A stretch of 47,305 nt of DNA from Tilletiaria anomala UBC 951 (lineage: Eukaryota; Basidiomycota; Exobasidiomycetes; Georgefischeriales; Tilletiariaceae), in assembly GCF_000711695.1 (NCBI RefSeq), contig NW_013546896.1, positions 1 through 47,305 on the forward strand, given 5' to 3'. The notes under the pieces were generated by a model. It made no database searches and was not told the DNA's origin. It worked only from the letters and a program-made list of their open reading frames with translations. Made by a program: the position numbers and the translations under genes. Of this stretch, positions 1 to 10,789 are shown piece after piece. Each line of letters begins with the position of its first letter. Positions within the stretch are counted from its first letter, which is position 1.

Positions 1-102
1 CCCTAACCCTAACCCTAACCCTAACCCTAACCCTAACCCTAACCCTAACCCTAACCCTAACCCTAACCCTAACCCTAACCCTAACCCTAACCCTAGCCCT
101 AG
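1..102. repeat. Telomere repeat array (CCCTAA)n
   Basis: The window begins with 15 exact CCCTAA units (1-90), followed by two CCCTAG variants (91-102), then unique sequence. This is the C-rich strand of the TTAGGG telomere used by most filamentous and many basidiomycete fungi. Its position at base 1 marks a true chromosome end. The degenerate CCCTAG units lie on the centromere-proximal side, where variant repeats are usual. Confidence 0.98.
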
Positions 103-567
103 GGTTGAACCATTGCCTGACTGGCGACAGCCGGGAAGTCCTGCAGAGCTTGCTCAGACTGCCTTGGCTCGTACCTCATGGAGGTGTGGCGCAACAAAAG
201 CTACGGGCCTGAAGATCGCCTGCGAATCTCAAGTACTAACTACTAGCTGAGAGCGCTGAGGCCAATGTTCATCGCCACGAAGCTCGTACATCAGGGCCAC
301 CCCGATGCGCCGTCCATCAATCTTCGCAGCCGAACAGCGAATGCTAATAGCTTGCAACCATGGGGTCAAGTTGCACGTGTGAAGCTAGCCTCAAAGCAAT
401 CTGTTTGCCCAGTGACTCCATCCTACGCGCAGAGCGATCGACAGGGTCTGCCCACTGTAAAGGTGGAATCTCGAGCTTGTCTTGGGCCTGATATACCTCT
501 ACCCTCTTCTGATCCCTACTCTAGGTATGTCAAGAACTATTTTCTACGACTCCGTCAACCTAATTCA
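103..567. other. Telomere-adjacent spacer, no gene seen
   Basis: This is unique, non-repetitive sequence between the telomere and the first signal-peptide gene. A frame is open from 265, but its product before the signal peptide (encoded from 583) shows no domain, so I treat it as leader sequence. No subtelomeric helicase or tandem X/Y-type repeat is visible. Confidence 0.5.
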
Positions 568-582
568 ATGTTGCCAACCGTG

Positions 583-1658
583 ATGCACATTCGCACCATC
601 CTCCAAGGCTCGCCTATTCTTGTTGTTCTCCTCTTCGGAGTGACACGCGCGGCGCCTAGCCTTGTGCAGGACGCGGTGGGCTCGCGAGGCACAAAGGTTG
701 CCCATGAGACTCTTGATGGACACAGGCTGAGTATCCCTGCACCTGAAGATCCATACATCATACGGATTGGCACGACCGAGTATTACTACATCGACAAGCT
801 TCGGCCGCTGGACAACGCACAGGAGCATAAAGAGCAATTCGAGTGGCTGTTCCCTTACCCTGATGCTTCCCTCAAGCTCGGTGAGCAAACGTTTGACGCG
901 AGCGTCGTTCACAAGGACGGTACAACTTTGCGCATCTTCCCGCAAGAGTACTCACGTTTCTTCTCTGCCGCCATTTTCAACAAGATTCGCGACGAAACTG
1001 TTCTTCCCGAGCATCCCCGAGGTAATCAGCTGATCGAAAAGTTCGAGATGAACGACGAACACAATTTGCGGAAGCGAAGCCGTTCCGACATGCACTGTTA
1101 CATCAACAGTGACTGCTACAGTGTCATCTGTGACAGATTCATTCAGCCACAGATCGAAACTTACTGCGACAAAGGCCCCACACTATCCAACTACGTCGGC
1201 ATTCTTTGCAGCTTCATCTAGTGCCGCCGATTCGAGGAGGCACGTCCAATGGGCAAGCGCAGCACCTCTGAATTGGAAACAAACAAAGCCATCGACGCAT
1301 TGATGTGGCCGGACCACATGGAAAAGCTGGACATCACGAGCAAAGCTCTGGGTAAGTGGGACGGTGTCTGCTGCAACGGCGCTCCGAACATTCAGTCGAC
1401 GGATGCTCAGATTTGTGTAACATATTTAATCCTGACTACGATTACAACTGCACCGACACCATCTATGCCATTGACAGCAACACCTGCATCATGACCTGCG
1501 AAATTGGCGACAAGAGCCTAGTCAATGGTGGCAGCCTTAGGGCCGCTTGCTACAATATGAGCCATTGCGTGTCAGAAGGCCGCTCTGCAGATGAGACCTT
1601 CCAATATCAGACGGAGGATCAAGAATATGTCGTCACGACGCTAATGACCAAGGCATAG
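583..1658 (+). pseudogene. Secreted cysteine-bearing protein of unknown function, frame interrupted
   Basis: From the ATG at 583 (a second ATG lies in frame at 568) the product starts with a clear signal peptide, MHIRTILQGSPILVVLLFGV, ending near the small-residue site TRAAPS. It continues with a Tyr/Phe-rich region, a dibasic stretch (LRKRSR) that could be a Kex2-type cleavage site, and then a cysteine-rich part. A 59-bp intron (GTAAGT at 1352, CAG ending at 1410) joins to a second cysteine-rich exon ending at 1658. The first exon's frame meets a stop near 1220, yet the same frame continues with plausible codons up to the intron. The gene is therefore either broken or makes a shortened product without the last exon. 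I recognise no family. It is the most telomere-proximal gene, and location plus signal peptide suggest an effector-like secreted protein, which is inference. Confidence 0.5.
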
Positions 1659-1869
1659 GAAGTCGCCGCATCAACAATCAAGTGCATAACCGTTTAGCCT
1701 AACTTTCATAAGCGTTTAGCCTAGCCTTTAGTTTGAAGCGATGATAGCGAAGGCGAAGTCGCGTCGCCTTGAGTTCCTTGCCCTTTCCCCAAGTTTGAGA
1801 TCAGTGTCCACTTTCCTGGAATGTGGGTTTCTTGGGTCAGGGTTCACTTAGGTCGGTGAGGTCTGCAAG

Positions 1870-2018
1870 TGTGATGATAATAATAATGATGATGGTGGTG
1901 ATGATGATGATGAGATGATGATGATGAGATGATGAGATGATGATGATGATGATGATGATGATGAGATGATGATGATGAGATGATGATGATGAGATGATGA
2001 TGATGAGATGATGATGAG
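1870..2018. repeat. GAT microsatellite with 14-nt higher-order unit
   Basis: This is a run of GAT/ATG triplets with a few TAA and GGT variants. Toward its right half the triplets are organised in a repeated GAGATGATGATGAT unit, about three full copies from roughly 1963. Long open frames on the minus strand here (His/Ile/Ser runs) are products of the repeat, not genes. Confidence 0.9.
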
Positions 2019-3230
2019 CAGTGACTGCAGTGGCGACGACTTGGGACAAATGCTGGCAGTATGCACAAGTGTGCAAGGACAGCGCAAGAATGCACAAAGC
2101 GCGAAGAGCTTTGAATACGATGACACTGTTTCGGTGTGCTGAGCAGCGACATAGCATTCCTTTTCGCTAGAATACAAAAGTGATGAAGAGCTTGGACTCA
2201 CCTGCAGCCGTGATGCTGACAGCAGCGTGAGATGTCGGCGGAGAAGCGTGGCGAGCCGCGGGCACGCAGAGCACGCGCCCTCCTGCCCGCCGATGCGCCG
2301 CCGCCAGCCATAAATGCTCGTCGTCGAGCTTCGCGTGCGCTGCCTCGCTCGCCTCGAGCAAGTCATCACCAAATTGCGCGCAGATCAGGAGAAGTAGCGC
2401 GAAGCGTGCGATTCTTGCAGCATGGCGTGGGACAGCAAGCTCAGGCAGCAAGCTCAGGCAGCGACAACATCAGCCTGGGCCACGACGAGCGATTGGTGCG
2501 CTGCAGATGCGATACCCGTGCTGCTGAATGCTTGGAGAATGTCTCCCACTGCACATTGCTCTGGTGCCGCCGCTGCTTCTCGTAGACTTCGACGGCGGTG
2601 ACAAGAACTCAATTTGCATCTGCTAGACTGATGCCTTATATGCTCTAATGGATGACAGCCGCACTCTTCATTGCAGCAGCGGCCTTGGTTCATGCTCTTG
2701 CCACCTTCAATAGCGGCGCTCGTGTCCTCTTGCTACTGAGCCTGCGCTTTCTGCGAGCAGGCTAGGTGTAGCTTCGACTTGCTGTCGCTGATGCGCCGTC
2801 TCCAGTCGAGCGCGTTCTGCTGCTAAGCTCGTCCTTGAGCTACGCCTTCGGTGCCCTGTTGGTCATCTCATCGCCGCCTTGCACCGGTCTCGGTCGGCTT
2901 ACGCGGCCGTGAGCGAAAGCAGTAGAGAGACTGCACTTGTGCCTGTCGCCCACTTCTGCTTAGTGAAGCGCTGCAATGAATGATGGATGCATCAGTGAGG
3001 AGCGCGAGTGGCTGCCTGGGCTCTGCGCTCACCGAGTAGCCCTACATCACTAGAGTGCTGCCCTTGCTCTTCCGAACAGTGGCACATTGCCTGTCAGCGG
3101 TCAGTCCTTGTCCTCGGTGAGCGCGCGCCATCCTTGGAACTCGAGCTGTATCCTCCGGCGGATGCCCAGGTGCTGCGCTAGTGGAACTTGGGGGTAGTGC
3201 CGTGGCTGGTGCCTTGGCGGATGGTGCACA
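2019..3230. other. Intergenic, no supported gene
   Basis: Only short overlapping frames of low-complexity Ala/Arg/Ser composition are present, with no domain or signal peptide. A 13-bp unit AGCAAGCTCAGGC is duplicated in tandem at 2434-2459. From about 3130 a coding-like stretch may start that belongs to the fragment annotated next. Confidence 0.4.
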
Positions 3231-3623
3231 ATGTGCGCGAGCGAGCAGGGCGAGCGCGTCGTTTTCGGCGGGCTCGTGCCCTGCGTCATGCGGCCCCCGG
3301 AGCTCGACAACCTCTGGAAGAACTGTGGCTTCCCGCGCTGGAAGATCGACGCTTACACGCGTCAGGATGTCTACCTGAACAACGGCTGCGCGGGCATGAG
3401 CCAAATTAATAAGGCCGGCCTGTAGGCGCACGACTCGGCCAAGTCGCTTTACCTCGAGGGCGTGGCGAACGCGCACAACCTGTACAAGCGCGAGGCACAC
3501 TTCAGCGGCGGAGATTGGGCGCTCGTCCTTGCCAACGCCAGAAAGGGATGGCTCGAGTACATTCGCGACGTCGACTACGAGGTGCCCTCACTGAGAACTG
3601 TGAAGGCGATGCTGGGACTCTGA
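3231..3623 (+). pseudogene. Fragment of an unrecognised protein gene
   Basis: One frame has amino-acid composition typical of a folded enzyme (many Trp, Tyr, Asp, Asn; segments such as LWKNCGFPRWKIDAY and GDWALVLANARKGWLEY). It runs from about 3231 to a stop at 3621-3623 but is crossed by a stop near 3423. Just upstream, another frame carries similar material (GVVPWLVPWRMVHNVR), so the frame also shifts. I could not assign a family. The pattern is what a decayed host gene would leave; no signal peptide or membrane segment is visible. Confidence 0.35.
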
Positions 3624-4363
3624 CAGCAGCAAAGACCTGCCCTTGGCCTTGCGTCCGGAGCATAATGAATCGGAGCCCCACCCCGTCTGTAGCATACATC
3701 TCCGAATTCGTCGCGAGGGAGCCTCGCCGGCGAGGATGCCTGCTCGCTTTGAGCTTGGTTCGCGCTCATTCATGCATCACTTGATAGACTGCGCCTCACG
3801 CACGGCGGCGAAGAGGAGCATGATGAGCATGGTGACTTCCAACATACGATTCTGCGGCCGCTGTAAGCCAATCTGCCCCGAACAAAGCATCGCGAGCGCC
3901 GCGTACAGGTAGGCATATTGCGCCATTCTGTGATGAGAATAGGTAGGAGATTCGCATCCAGGAGTTTCCCCCGAGATGAACACTCACACTTCTGTGTTGA
4001 GGGTTTACCTATGATGCAAAGTGATCACGTGATGTAATGTCTTGCGGAAGAGGTTCACGTGAGCCAATTCCAGCAAATTGTAGGACAACAAATGTTTCTC
4101 GGCCTCACCAAAACGATGCGATCTGGCTGTGGGTACCAACGCAAATGCTCGTACATGCGATCCCGTGTTAAGCACGAGCATGTGTGTGGGCACTTCCTTG
4201 CTGTGATTCGGCGATGATTTGCAACGCCTTTCGCAAAAGTTGTTCGCCTTGCTCCGTGAATGCAGTTGATGAGAGGATGAGGATGACGGTGAACGGCGAG
4301 ACCCGATCGCCGACGATCCTGACGGTCTGCTCTTGAGATCTGAGACTACTTTGAATTGTTTAG
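3624..4363. other. Intergenic, nothing recognised
   Basis: Short frames on both strands show no conserved motif, signal peptide or repeat. Confidence 0.4.
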
Positions 4364-4799
4364 TCTTGACTTCGACGACTTGGCAGAGCTAGCACTTCTC
4401 TGCGGAGAGAATCCTCGCTCTCAGCTTTACCAGATCGTGCTCGTCGCGCCCGTGCCATATGGAAGCAACCAGCGCCAAGTGTCACTGTAAGAGTATTTCC
4501 TTCGACGACTCATCGTACCTACTCGTACGATGCCCTCGAGAAGTGGCCGTGGCGGAGGAATTGGCTTCGCTGATCGCACTTCACAAGACAACCAGCTGCA
4601 TATTGACCTGGTGTACCACAATGTCACCATTAGGTTCTTATACCTCAACACCAGAGGCGCAAATGCGACACACGTAATTCCTAACGTCTTTCTGGCTACA
4701 CAAAGGGCATCCAACGGGCGAAAAGGGTTCCGCCGCGGTATTCACAGTTCAGATTACACATGCGGGCATCTTGTATTTTGGCGTGATGATGATCTCTAA
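4364..4799 (+). other. Coding-like segment, possible two-exon gene fragment
   Basis: A frame from about 4340 to 4491 encodes protein-like sequence (FDDLAELALLCGENPR, then YQIVLVAPVPYGSNQ) and ends at a good donor (GTAAGA at about 4489). A second open stretch, 4530-4799, reads NQLHIDLVYHNVTIRFLYLN and ends with a natural-looking stop. The acceptor between them is uncertain. There is no start codon with a convincing leader and no family match I can name. It could be a small gene, a decayed gene or a chance frame. Confidence 0.25.
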
Positions 4800-5025
4800 G
4801 AGGAACACCAGCTGCGCCGGGGTCGTCCCAGCGAAGAACCACGCATGCCGAGATCGTAGAGGAGGCCCTTGCACTTTCTCAGAGGCAGAAGGGTGAGGCA
4901 AAGGAGACTGTCGCAAATTCTCTTACTGCGCGTGCAGCCAGACGAGCTCGAACATGAAAGATGGGCAGATGCTCGGTGAAGCAGGGCAGGCGGGGGAATA
5001 CGCGAGAGCGCACAGGTCTTCCCTG

Positions 5026-5367
5026 CTAAAGCGCAAGCAGTGCATGCGCCAAGGTCAGCGAGCAAACAAAGGCCGACAGCCATGTGCCGGCGGTGCTGAC
5101 GACCGGTGCGCCGTTGTACGGTGCGGGTACATTGGTCCCAGCCTTCAAGACCCGGCAGCCGACGCCTTCTGGAACGCATGCAGCGAGTGTTTGCGGCAGG
5201 ACCGGACCGATGCAATGCGATTCGAAGGCCAGTGCATTAGACGATGGGACGTAGGTGCCATTCTGAGCGGCGCAACACTTGGGCCCGTCGTTGGTACTTG
5301 TCGGGAGGCTGCAATTGAAGATGGTCGGGACGTATGGCACATCGCGAATCGCGAGCCCGGCATACAT
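5026..5367 (-). CDS. Small cysteine-rich protein, likely GPI-anchored or surface-exposed
   Basis: The open frame runs from 5406 to 5026; its first ATG is at 5367. Residues before and around that ATG (LCVLCLAATAMYAGLA) look like the hydrophobic core of a signal peptide, so an upstream exon with the true start probably exists: a GTGAGC donor lies near 5445 and a TTGCAG acceptor near 5380, though I could not join them in frame. The mature part has six cysteines, one pair adjacent (KCCAAQ), and one N-glycosylation site (NGTY). It ends in a hydrophobic tail (WLSAFVCSLTLAHALLAL), the usual form of a GPI signal. The cysteine spacing does not fit a classical eight-cysteine hydrophobin or a CFEM domain. 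Function is unknown. Confidence 0.45.
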   Translation of the reverse strand: MYAGLAIRDVPYVPTIFNCSLPTSTNDGPKCCAAQNGTYVPSSNALAFESHCIGPVLPQTLAACVPEGVGCRVLKAGTNVPAPYNGAPVVSTAGTWLSAFVCSLTLAHALLAL

Positions 5368-5409
5368 GGCGGTCGCTGCAAGGCATAGCACACATAAATC
5401 AGACAAGAA

Positions 5410-6693
5410 AAGCTCGCGAATTCATCATGTTGCATGACGCTCACCAGGTCAGATGCGCATGGGGTGTGAATGGGCCAGAGGACAGTCAATCTCGAGACGA
5501 CGTAGCGGGGCGCGACGTTTGTAGAGCACCAAGAAGAATCACGAGCGGCTTGTTAAATACTGCATGGGCGTTGCAACACGGGGTTCCGTAGGATGACAAG
5601 GAGCACCAGGCAATGTATTTGACCTCGGGAGAAACATGATTGCTGCAAGGTCGTACTGGTGGTCCTGCACAGTCCGCTCTGAATGATGGAGATCAAGCCT
5701 TGTTTATCGATACCCACATCGTTCAATCAACACGCTCTTTGCTAGCCAATTCACGCCTGCATATTCCATTGCGCCTGATGCAGCAGACTATGAAATCCGA
5801 CAAGAGCAAGTCAGAGGATCATGCGCGGAGTTATCATTGTACCGGCTTGGCAGGGCAATAAGGATGCTGTTACCTGGCGACGGGCCGCGAATAAGCTTGT
5901 GGCGCTGGTCGGGTCCGCATGGTCTCGGTACAAAAGATTGGGCGCAATGCTGATCGACACGCGCGAGAAAACGAGATATCCGTACGAAAACATGCTTGCT
6001 CGTTGCGGCTGAACGCCCCAGGTCTCTGCATGTTCCGACCACAGATTTGAAGCTCCATGGTTGCGGTTCCTCATCGGGATATGTACATTGCTTGCTCGGT
6101 CTGGAGTTCTACATGTATCGGCGCGATGTTGGGAATCGCAAGACCCGATCCCATGAACTGCGTCATTACCCGTCGCGCTGCGCATCAGTGTCAGCAAATC
6201 GGCTTCACTCTGCAATCAAGCTGCGGTCGGTCGACAGCGTGGGCAGCTCTCGCCTGCCCTGCACTTCAAGCCTGCACTGCACCTCAAAACGCCGCAGCCG
6301 TGCATTCAGCTGGACGTGAGCTGCTTCTTGTGACGGGCATTGTTTCGGATAGCCGTGCCTACCTTTCCGGGAGACTCGAAATCAACCGCCACCCGCTGCA
6401 ACCTTATCCTCCATGCGATGCGGCAGAACGCAATCCTATCCTGCGGTACAATTTCTCTCCTCTTGCGGCTGCGTATGGCGCGGCGAAGTAGCTTCATCGG
6501 CCGCCAGCACGTTCCAGCATAGTGGCGAGCTGGGGACGGGCTGGGGCATTCATCGTCTTTTGCTACCCAGAAACTCAAGGTTAGGCACATCGATCGGGTA
6601 TAAACAAGAGCATGGTCTGCAACGGTTCAAGAGGTCCTGCACCAATTCCTCACCTTCTCGGCCAATCTGTCTCTGCTCTCAAATATCCTCGTC
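5410..6693. other. Intergenic, nothing recognised
   Basis: Several overlapping frames of 60-140 codons occur on both strands, but none has a start-proximal signal, a motif or a plausible composition over its length. The region serves as 5' flank for the secreted protein gene starting at 6694. Confidence 0.4.
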
Positions 6694-7560
6694 ATGTGGG
6701 TCAAGCTTCTCACCGCTACGACTGCCGCTTCGGCCTTTCTCCACGAGGTAAACCGGTCCGACCTGATCCCGCCGAAAGCAGTCAGACGAATTGACATGTA
6801 ATTTCCGCAGTCTGTGGCCCTCTCTACCAAGGAAAGACGTATCTACAAGGGCGCAGACAACTTCATGTACTGGGCCGACGGTACGCCGGTCGACTGGAGC
6901 GCGGCGCTCCCACCTCTGGCGCGCACGCTCGCCGTTGAGTCGCTGCTGGCGCGTCAAGATCCCACTACCAACGAAGACTCCCCTGCTGTCGAATGCAGGC
7001 GCAACGGGTCGTTGAGCGAGCGAGGATGCGGAGAGACTTGCAACGTCAAGACGATCCGCGTTGGCGACGGAAATCCTCACCAAAACTACAGATTCGTTCA
7101 GCGAACTGACAACCATGACTGCACTGACAACCCCACCTGTTCCATCTTGCAGTCTGTCAGCGACACGACTGGCTGGTCCGTCAATGGTGGCGGCAGAATC
7201 AAGGGTTGGATCAGCGGCGGATTCACCGTCACTCAGTCGCACACGGTCGGCGATACTAAGGCCTGCGGTGGCAGTCCAGGCGATCGAGTCTGCATCTGGT
7301 ACCAGACTGATCTGGCGGCATACACTGTCCAGAACAAGAAGACCTGCAAGTATGAAGGCACCAGCTACGGTCGAGCGGATGTCATGTTTTCGCCCAACAG
7401 TCGCCAATGCGGTCTCGAATAGCACTGCCGCAAGAACGACGACTGCGCGTACAATGGAAAGGAGTATTACATCAAGTGCGGTCCTGCTGGCGACGAAAAC
7501 TGCGACGCCCGCGGTGACGGTTTCGGAAAACGCTATTACAATATTCCGAGCGGCTGCTGA
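6694..7560 (+). pseudogene. Secreted cysteine-rich protein of unknown function, probably truncated
   Basis: Exon 1 (6694-6747) encodes a short signal peptide, MWVKLLTATTAASAFLHE. A 63-bp intron (6748-6810, GTAAAC...CGCAG) leads to exon 2 from 6811. The product has a propeptide-like stretch, then a cysteine-rich core with many Gly, Ser and Thr residues (GWISGGFTVTQSHTVGD, then VCIWYQTDLAAYTVQNKKTC) that suggests a beta-rich extracellular fold. The frame closes near 7420, but coding-like cysteine-rich sequence continues in step to about 7560 (for example KNDDCAYNGKEYYIKCG, ending in a natural-looking SGC tail). The gene is therefore either a truncated form or recently broken. A long minus-strand frame here is its antisense shadow. 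No family could be named. Confidence 0.55.
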
Positions 7561-7893
7561 TTGCTCGGCGTGGTCGACATGACAAGCAATGCGCGGCTGC
7601 CTCGACCCACGGTCGCATCGTACTTTTGCGACGCTCATAATGCTGATTTGCACAGAACGGACAATGTTGATCACAGGTTACCTTCTTTGCAACCTGTAGT
7701 ATAGCGGCTGCTAATACATGGCAGGCCTTAAGCTGTGTTGCCCACCTATGATCGGACGTGTATGCGCGGCATTCTACTATGTACTCATCAGCACATGGAT
7801 GTGCGGTGGATGTCTGATGCAGCTTTTGCAATGTGCGCGAGTAAGCGTGTAATTACAACATGTTCCGTGACAGAGATGGTTGAGAAATCGGAA
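7561..7893. other. Intergenic between convergent genes, nothing recognised
   Basis: This is the spacer between the secreted protein gene on the plus strand and the sugar transporter on the minus strand. It presumably holds both 3' ends; no repeat or frame stands out. Confidence 0.4.
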
Positions 7894-9760
7894 TCAGCTT
7901 GCCACAATTCGGACAATATTAGCGAGGGCGGCGGGTCGAGCGGATGTGGTGTTGGGAAAGTGGGAAGTCGCAGTATGGAAATCAAATCTCGCTGCATTGG
8001 ATGTCGGTCTTGACAGTGGTGGAGATCTCGCCAGGATCATCGCCAATGCGGCGCCGATCTCCTCGAGAGTCTTACCCGCGGTTTCGGGGAAGACAAAGTA
8101 GATCATCCAAAAGTAGACGAAGCTGCAGCAGACGATGACCATATAGTATTTCCAGCCCCACGGATTGGAAGCCAAGGGATGCAGTCTGCAGCAGAATGCG
8201 CGTGCCGGCAAATTGACCAAAGAGCGAGAAGCCATTGCCGATAGCACGGATCTGCATGGGGCTGAGAGGCAAGGCATGTGAGTCCCGAGGCATGATGTCG
8301 CGGATGTAGCTGTCGATCGAACTCACAAGGTCTCCGAGACATACAGATACATCGAGCAATCGATGAGCGTGCCCTGGAACGCCAGGTATAAGAAGATGAT
8401 GGAGATGGCGAATCCATTGCTGACTTTGTTGTCAGTCGATGCGAATGCGGCGGTGAGGGCGGCTTCGACAGCAACGAGGATGCAGCATGCAGCGATTCCG
8501 ACAAGCATTGCAGTACGCCTGCCGATGCGTCCCATGATGTTGGCCCCGAGAATGTTCCAGAAAATTGCAGTGGTCAGCCAGAGGGCAATGAGTAAGAATG
8601 GCTTCCAGCCGGACATTCCGAGATTGGAGTAGATGACGAAGGATGAGTTGTTGATGACGAGAGGGCCGCCAGGCTGCCCGCCGAATTGAACGAGGAACCC
8701 AGTCAGGAGACGCTTGCGGAATGATGGAACCGACAGGACGCGCTGCCACTTGTTGCCGTGGCTGGCTTCGCGCTCTTTCTCATGCGCGATTTGATCCGTG
8801 ATCTGGCGGTACTCCTCATTGGCCAGCGCAACGTTGTAGCGTCCTTGACTGGCCGAGTCAGCAAAGCGCTGCACCGCCTCTGCTTCGGATGCGGGAGGCG
8901 TAGCTCCGGCGATAGCGACGCCACCGCGCACGTGGATGGCGGCGAGCGTGATCCATGCCTCATCCATTCGACCCTTGGAGAATAGCCAGCGAGGAGAGAA
9001 GGGCACCCAAGGGGAAACTAGGAGTAGCGCAGTAGGCGGGATGCACAGCACGGCGAGCGGGAAGCGCCAAGAGAAGTTCAAGCTCACCCCAAAGTAGCAG
9101 CCAAAGCCGATCCAGGCTAAGAGGAAGTAGCCACCGACAAGGAACATTGCGTGGAAGCCAACTTCCAGACCTCGGCCCATGGGCTTGGCCAGCCCGGCTT
9201 GGAAGAGAGGAACCGATGTAACGAGCATCCCGATGCTGAGACCCGAGAGGAAGCGGGCGGCGTACGACATGGCCAAATTGTTGGGTACGCAGCCCGCCTG
9301 CAACGCCGCGGCGATGATCTCAACGAATGCGCCGAGCTGAATTAAACGTTTGCGTCCGATAAGGTCGAAAAGAACCATGCAAAGCAGGAAGCCGGCCGCG
9401 CCACCACCGGCAAAGAGACCGTTGGTCGCGGCGGTAACATCGGAGTAGCGCGAGTAATCCGGTGCGGTGGGGTCTGCGGTGGGGCCGAAGGCGGCAATCC
9501 AGCCAGACTGTCCGACGGTGGTGGAAACGATGGAAGCACCGTGGCAAGAGGCCATGGATCCAAGAGCGGCGAAGGCGATGACGACACGGGTGGTCAGGGT
9601 GGACTTGTTGCGAGCAACATTGTGTGTGCGAGGCTTCCAGCAGCGCCATCTCGCCAGGTTTTCTCTTGTTGGCCCGACCCGTACGGGACAGCGTCGCCCT
9701 TTGAAGACATGCTGGCTGTCGAGAGATCCCTGTTTGTCGACATGGAGATGTTGCGCTATG
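7894..9760 (-). pseudogene. Hexose-type MFS sugar transporter, frame damaged
   Basis: The frame from 9555 (first ATG) to 8323 encodes a sugar-porter MFS protein: TM1-like ASIVSTTVGQSGWIAAFG, the loop motif DLIGRKRL, a PESPRW variant (PFSPRWLFSKGRMDEA), a long central loop and the second-half motif IGRRTAML. An intron with donor GTGAGT just after YVSETL ends at CCCATGCAG (about 8255), and the next exon starts IRAIGNGFSLFGQFAG. The C-terminal FPETAGKTLEEI signature lies in a different frame, so a one-base shift sits near 8160-8190. At the 5' end the frame is open upstream to about 9770 with transporter-like residues (NKSTLTTRVVIAFAALG) but no ATG in frame, so the true first exon is missing or out of step. 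I read it as a decaying transporter that would import hexoses at the plasma membrane. Confidence 0.75.
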
Positions 9761-9770
9761 CAGGTTTGTC

Positions 9771-10789
9771 ACGGCGCGTGATGGAGTATGGAGGTGGATC
9801 GTTGTAGTGAGATGAACCGGTCCGGATGGGTGAAGAGGCAGACATCGCGACGATGTTCCGGATAGCCGAAGCTCGTCTTGTATGCACCTGATGGAGCACG
9901 AACTTGTCGAGCAACTTCCGTGGGATCGAAGTTCACTCCCCACACTTTCAGCGAATCTTGCAGTGTTTAGGCCGCTATCTGCTGTCGACAGAGCAAGAGG
10001 CGCTCAGCACATCCGCGCCACACCTTACACCTGCACGCCGACAGGCTGCAATGTGGGGCCCCACTTTCATCGCTCGTCCTTGAGCAAGCATCAGCCTGGG
10101 GGAGTTGTACGGGCGATTGTACACATGTGTAATCCATCTTAAGGTGTATGTATACACACCATCGATGATGTCGAGATTGTGGGTTGCCTGCCTGATTGCC
10201 GCTCCATGTGGGCTGTCGGCGCAATTGAGATGATAATCTCCATGGTTCCCGAAATGCGAATGCCAACAGGAACGGAACCAGATCTGGAATGGCTTTGGGC
10301 TACGAGACCAGTCTGCAAATGGTGAATGCATGGTGGCCCCACCATGGGCGTGAGACTGATCGGGCGTTGTACGAGTATGTGGCGCGAGAAACCGCAAGTC
10401 TCGTCCCGAAGCGTTTCATGTACTAGTGTATGGGAGAATCGGACTCGTACATACAGACCGCATATGGCACAGGGTCCTATTGCGCCCAAAAGCCCACTCC
10501 TCAGCTTGCTCGTGGTGGCTCTATCCCCACCCTGGGTATTCGACTCTTGCACCTACATATCGCTCGCTCTGGACATCGCTGTAGCAACAGCGCGGGGGAA
10601 GCCCGTGGCCCGCCCTCCTTGGAAAACGCCTGTGTCCACACAATGCAAAGTGCCTGACGTCACGTTCGGCGCGCGGCGCGGCCCCACTCCGCTCACCCAG
10701 GCTTGGGGGTCGGTAATCGTGAGCCACATTGAAACAAAGACCGTGGCGTTCAGAAGAGCACAGCCTGGACCGTCCAGAGCGCTTGCGAC
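9771..10789. other. Intergenic, short palindromes only
   Basis: No supported gene. A perfect 12-bp palindrome, TACACATGTGTA, lies at 10120-10131, followed by a near-palindromic GTGTATGTATACACAC at about 10144-10159. A plus-strand frame from 10326 to 10901 has no recognisable content and overlaps the antisense side of the ABCF3 fragment. Confidence 0.4.

Noticed and set aside
1837-2372. Minus-strand frames with Ser, His and Ile runs
   Set aside because: They are read straight through the GAT repeat and have no non-repeat support.
6679-7674. Minus-strand open frame of 331 codons
   Set aside because: It is antisense to the secreted protein gene, has no motif, and the plus strand offers a signal peptide, an intron and cysteine spacing.
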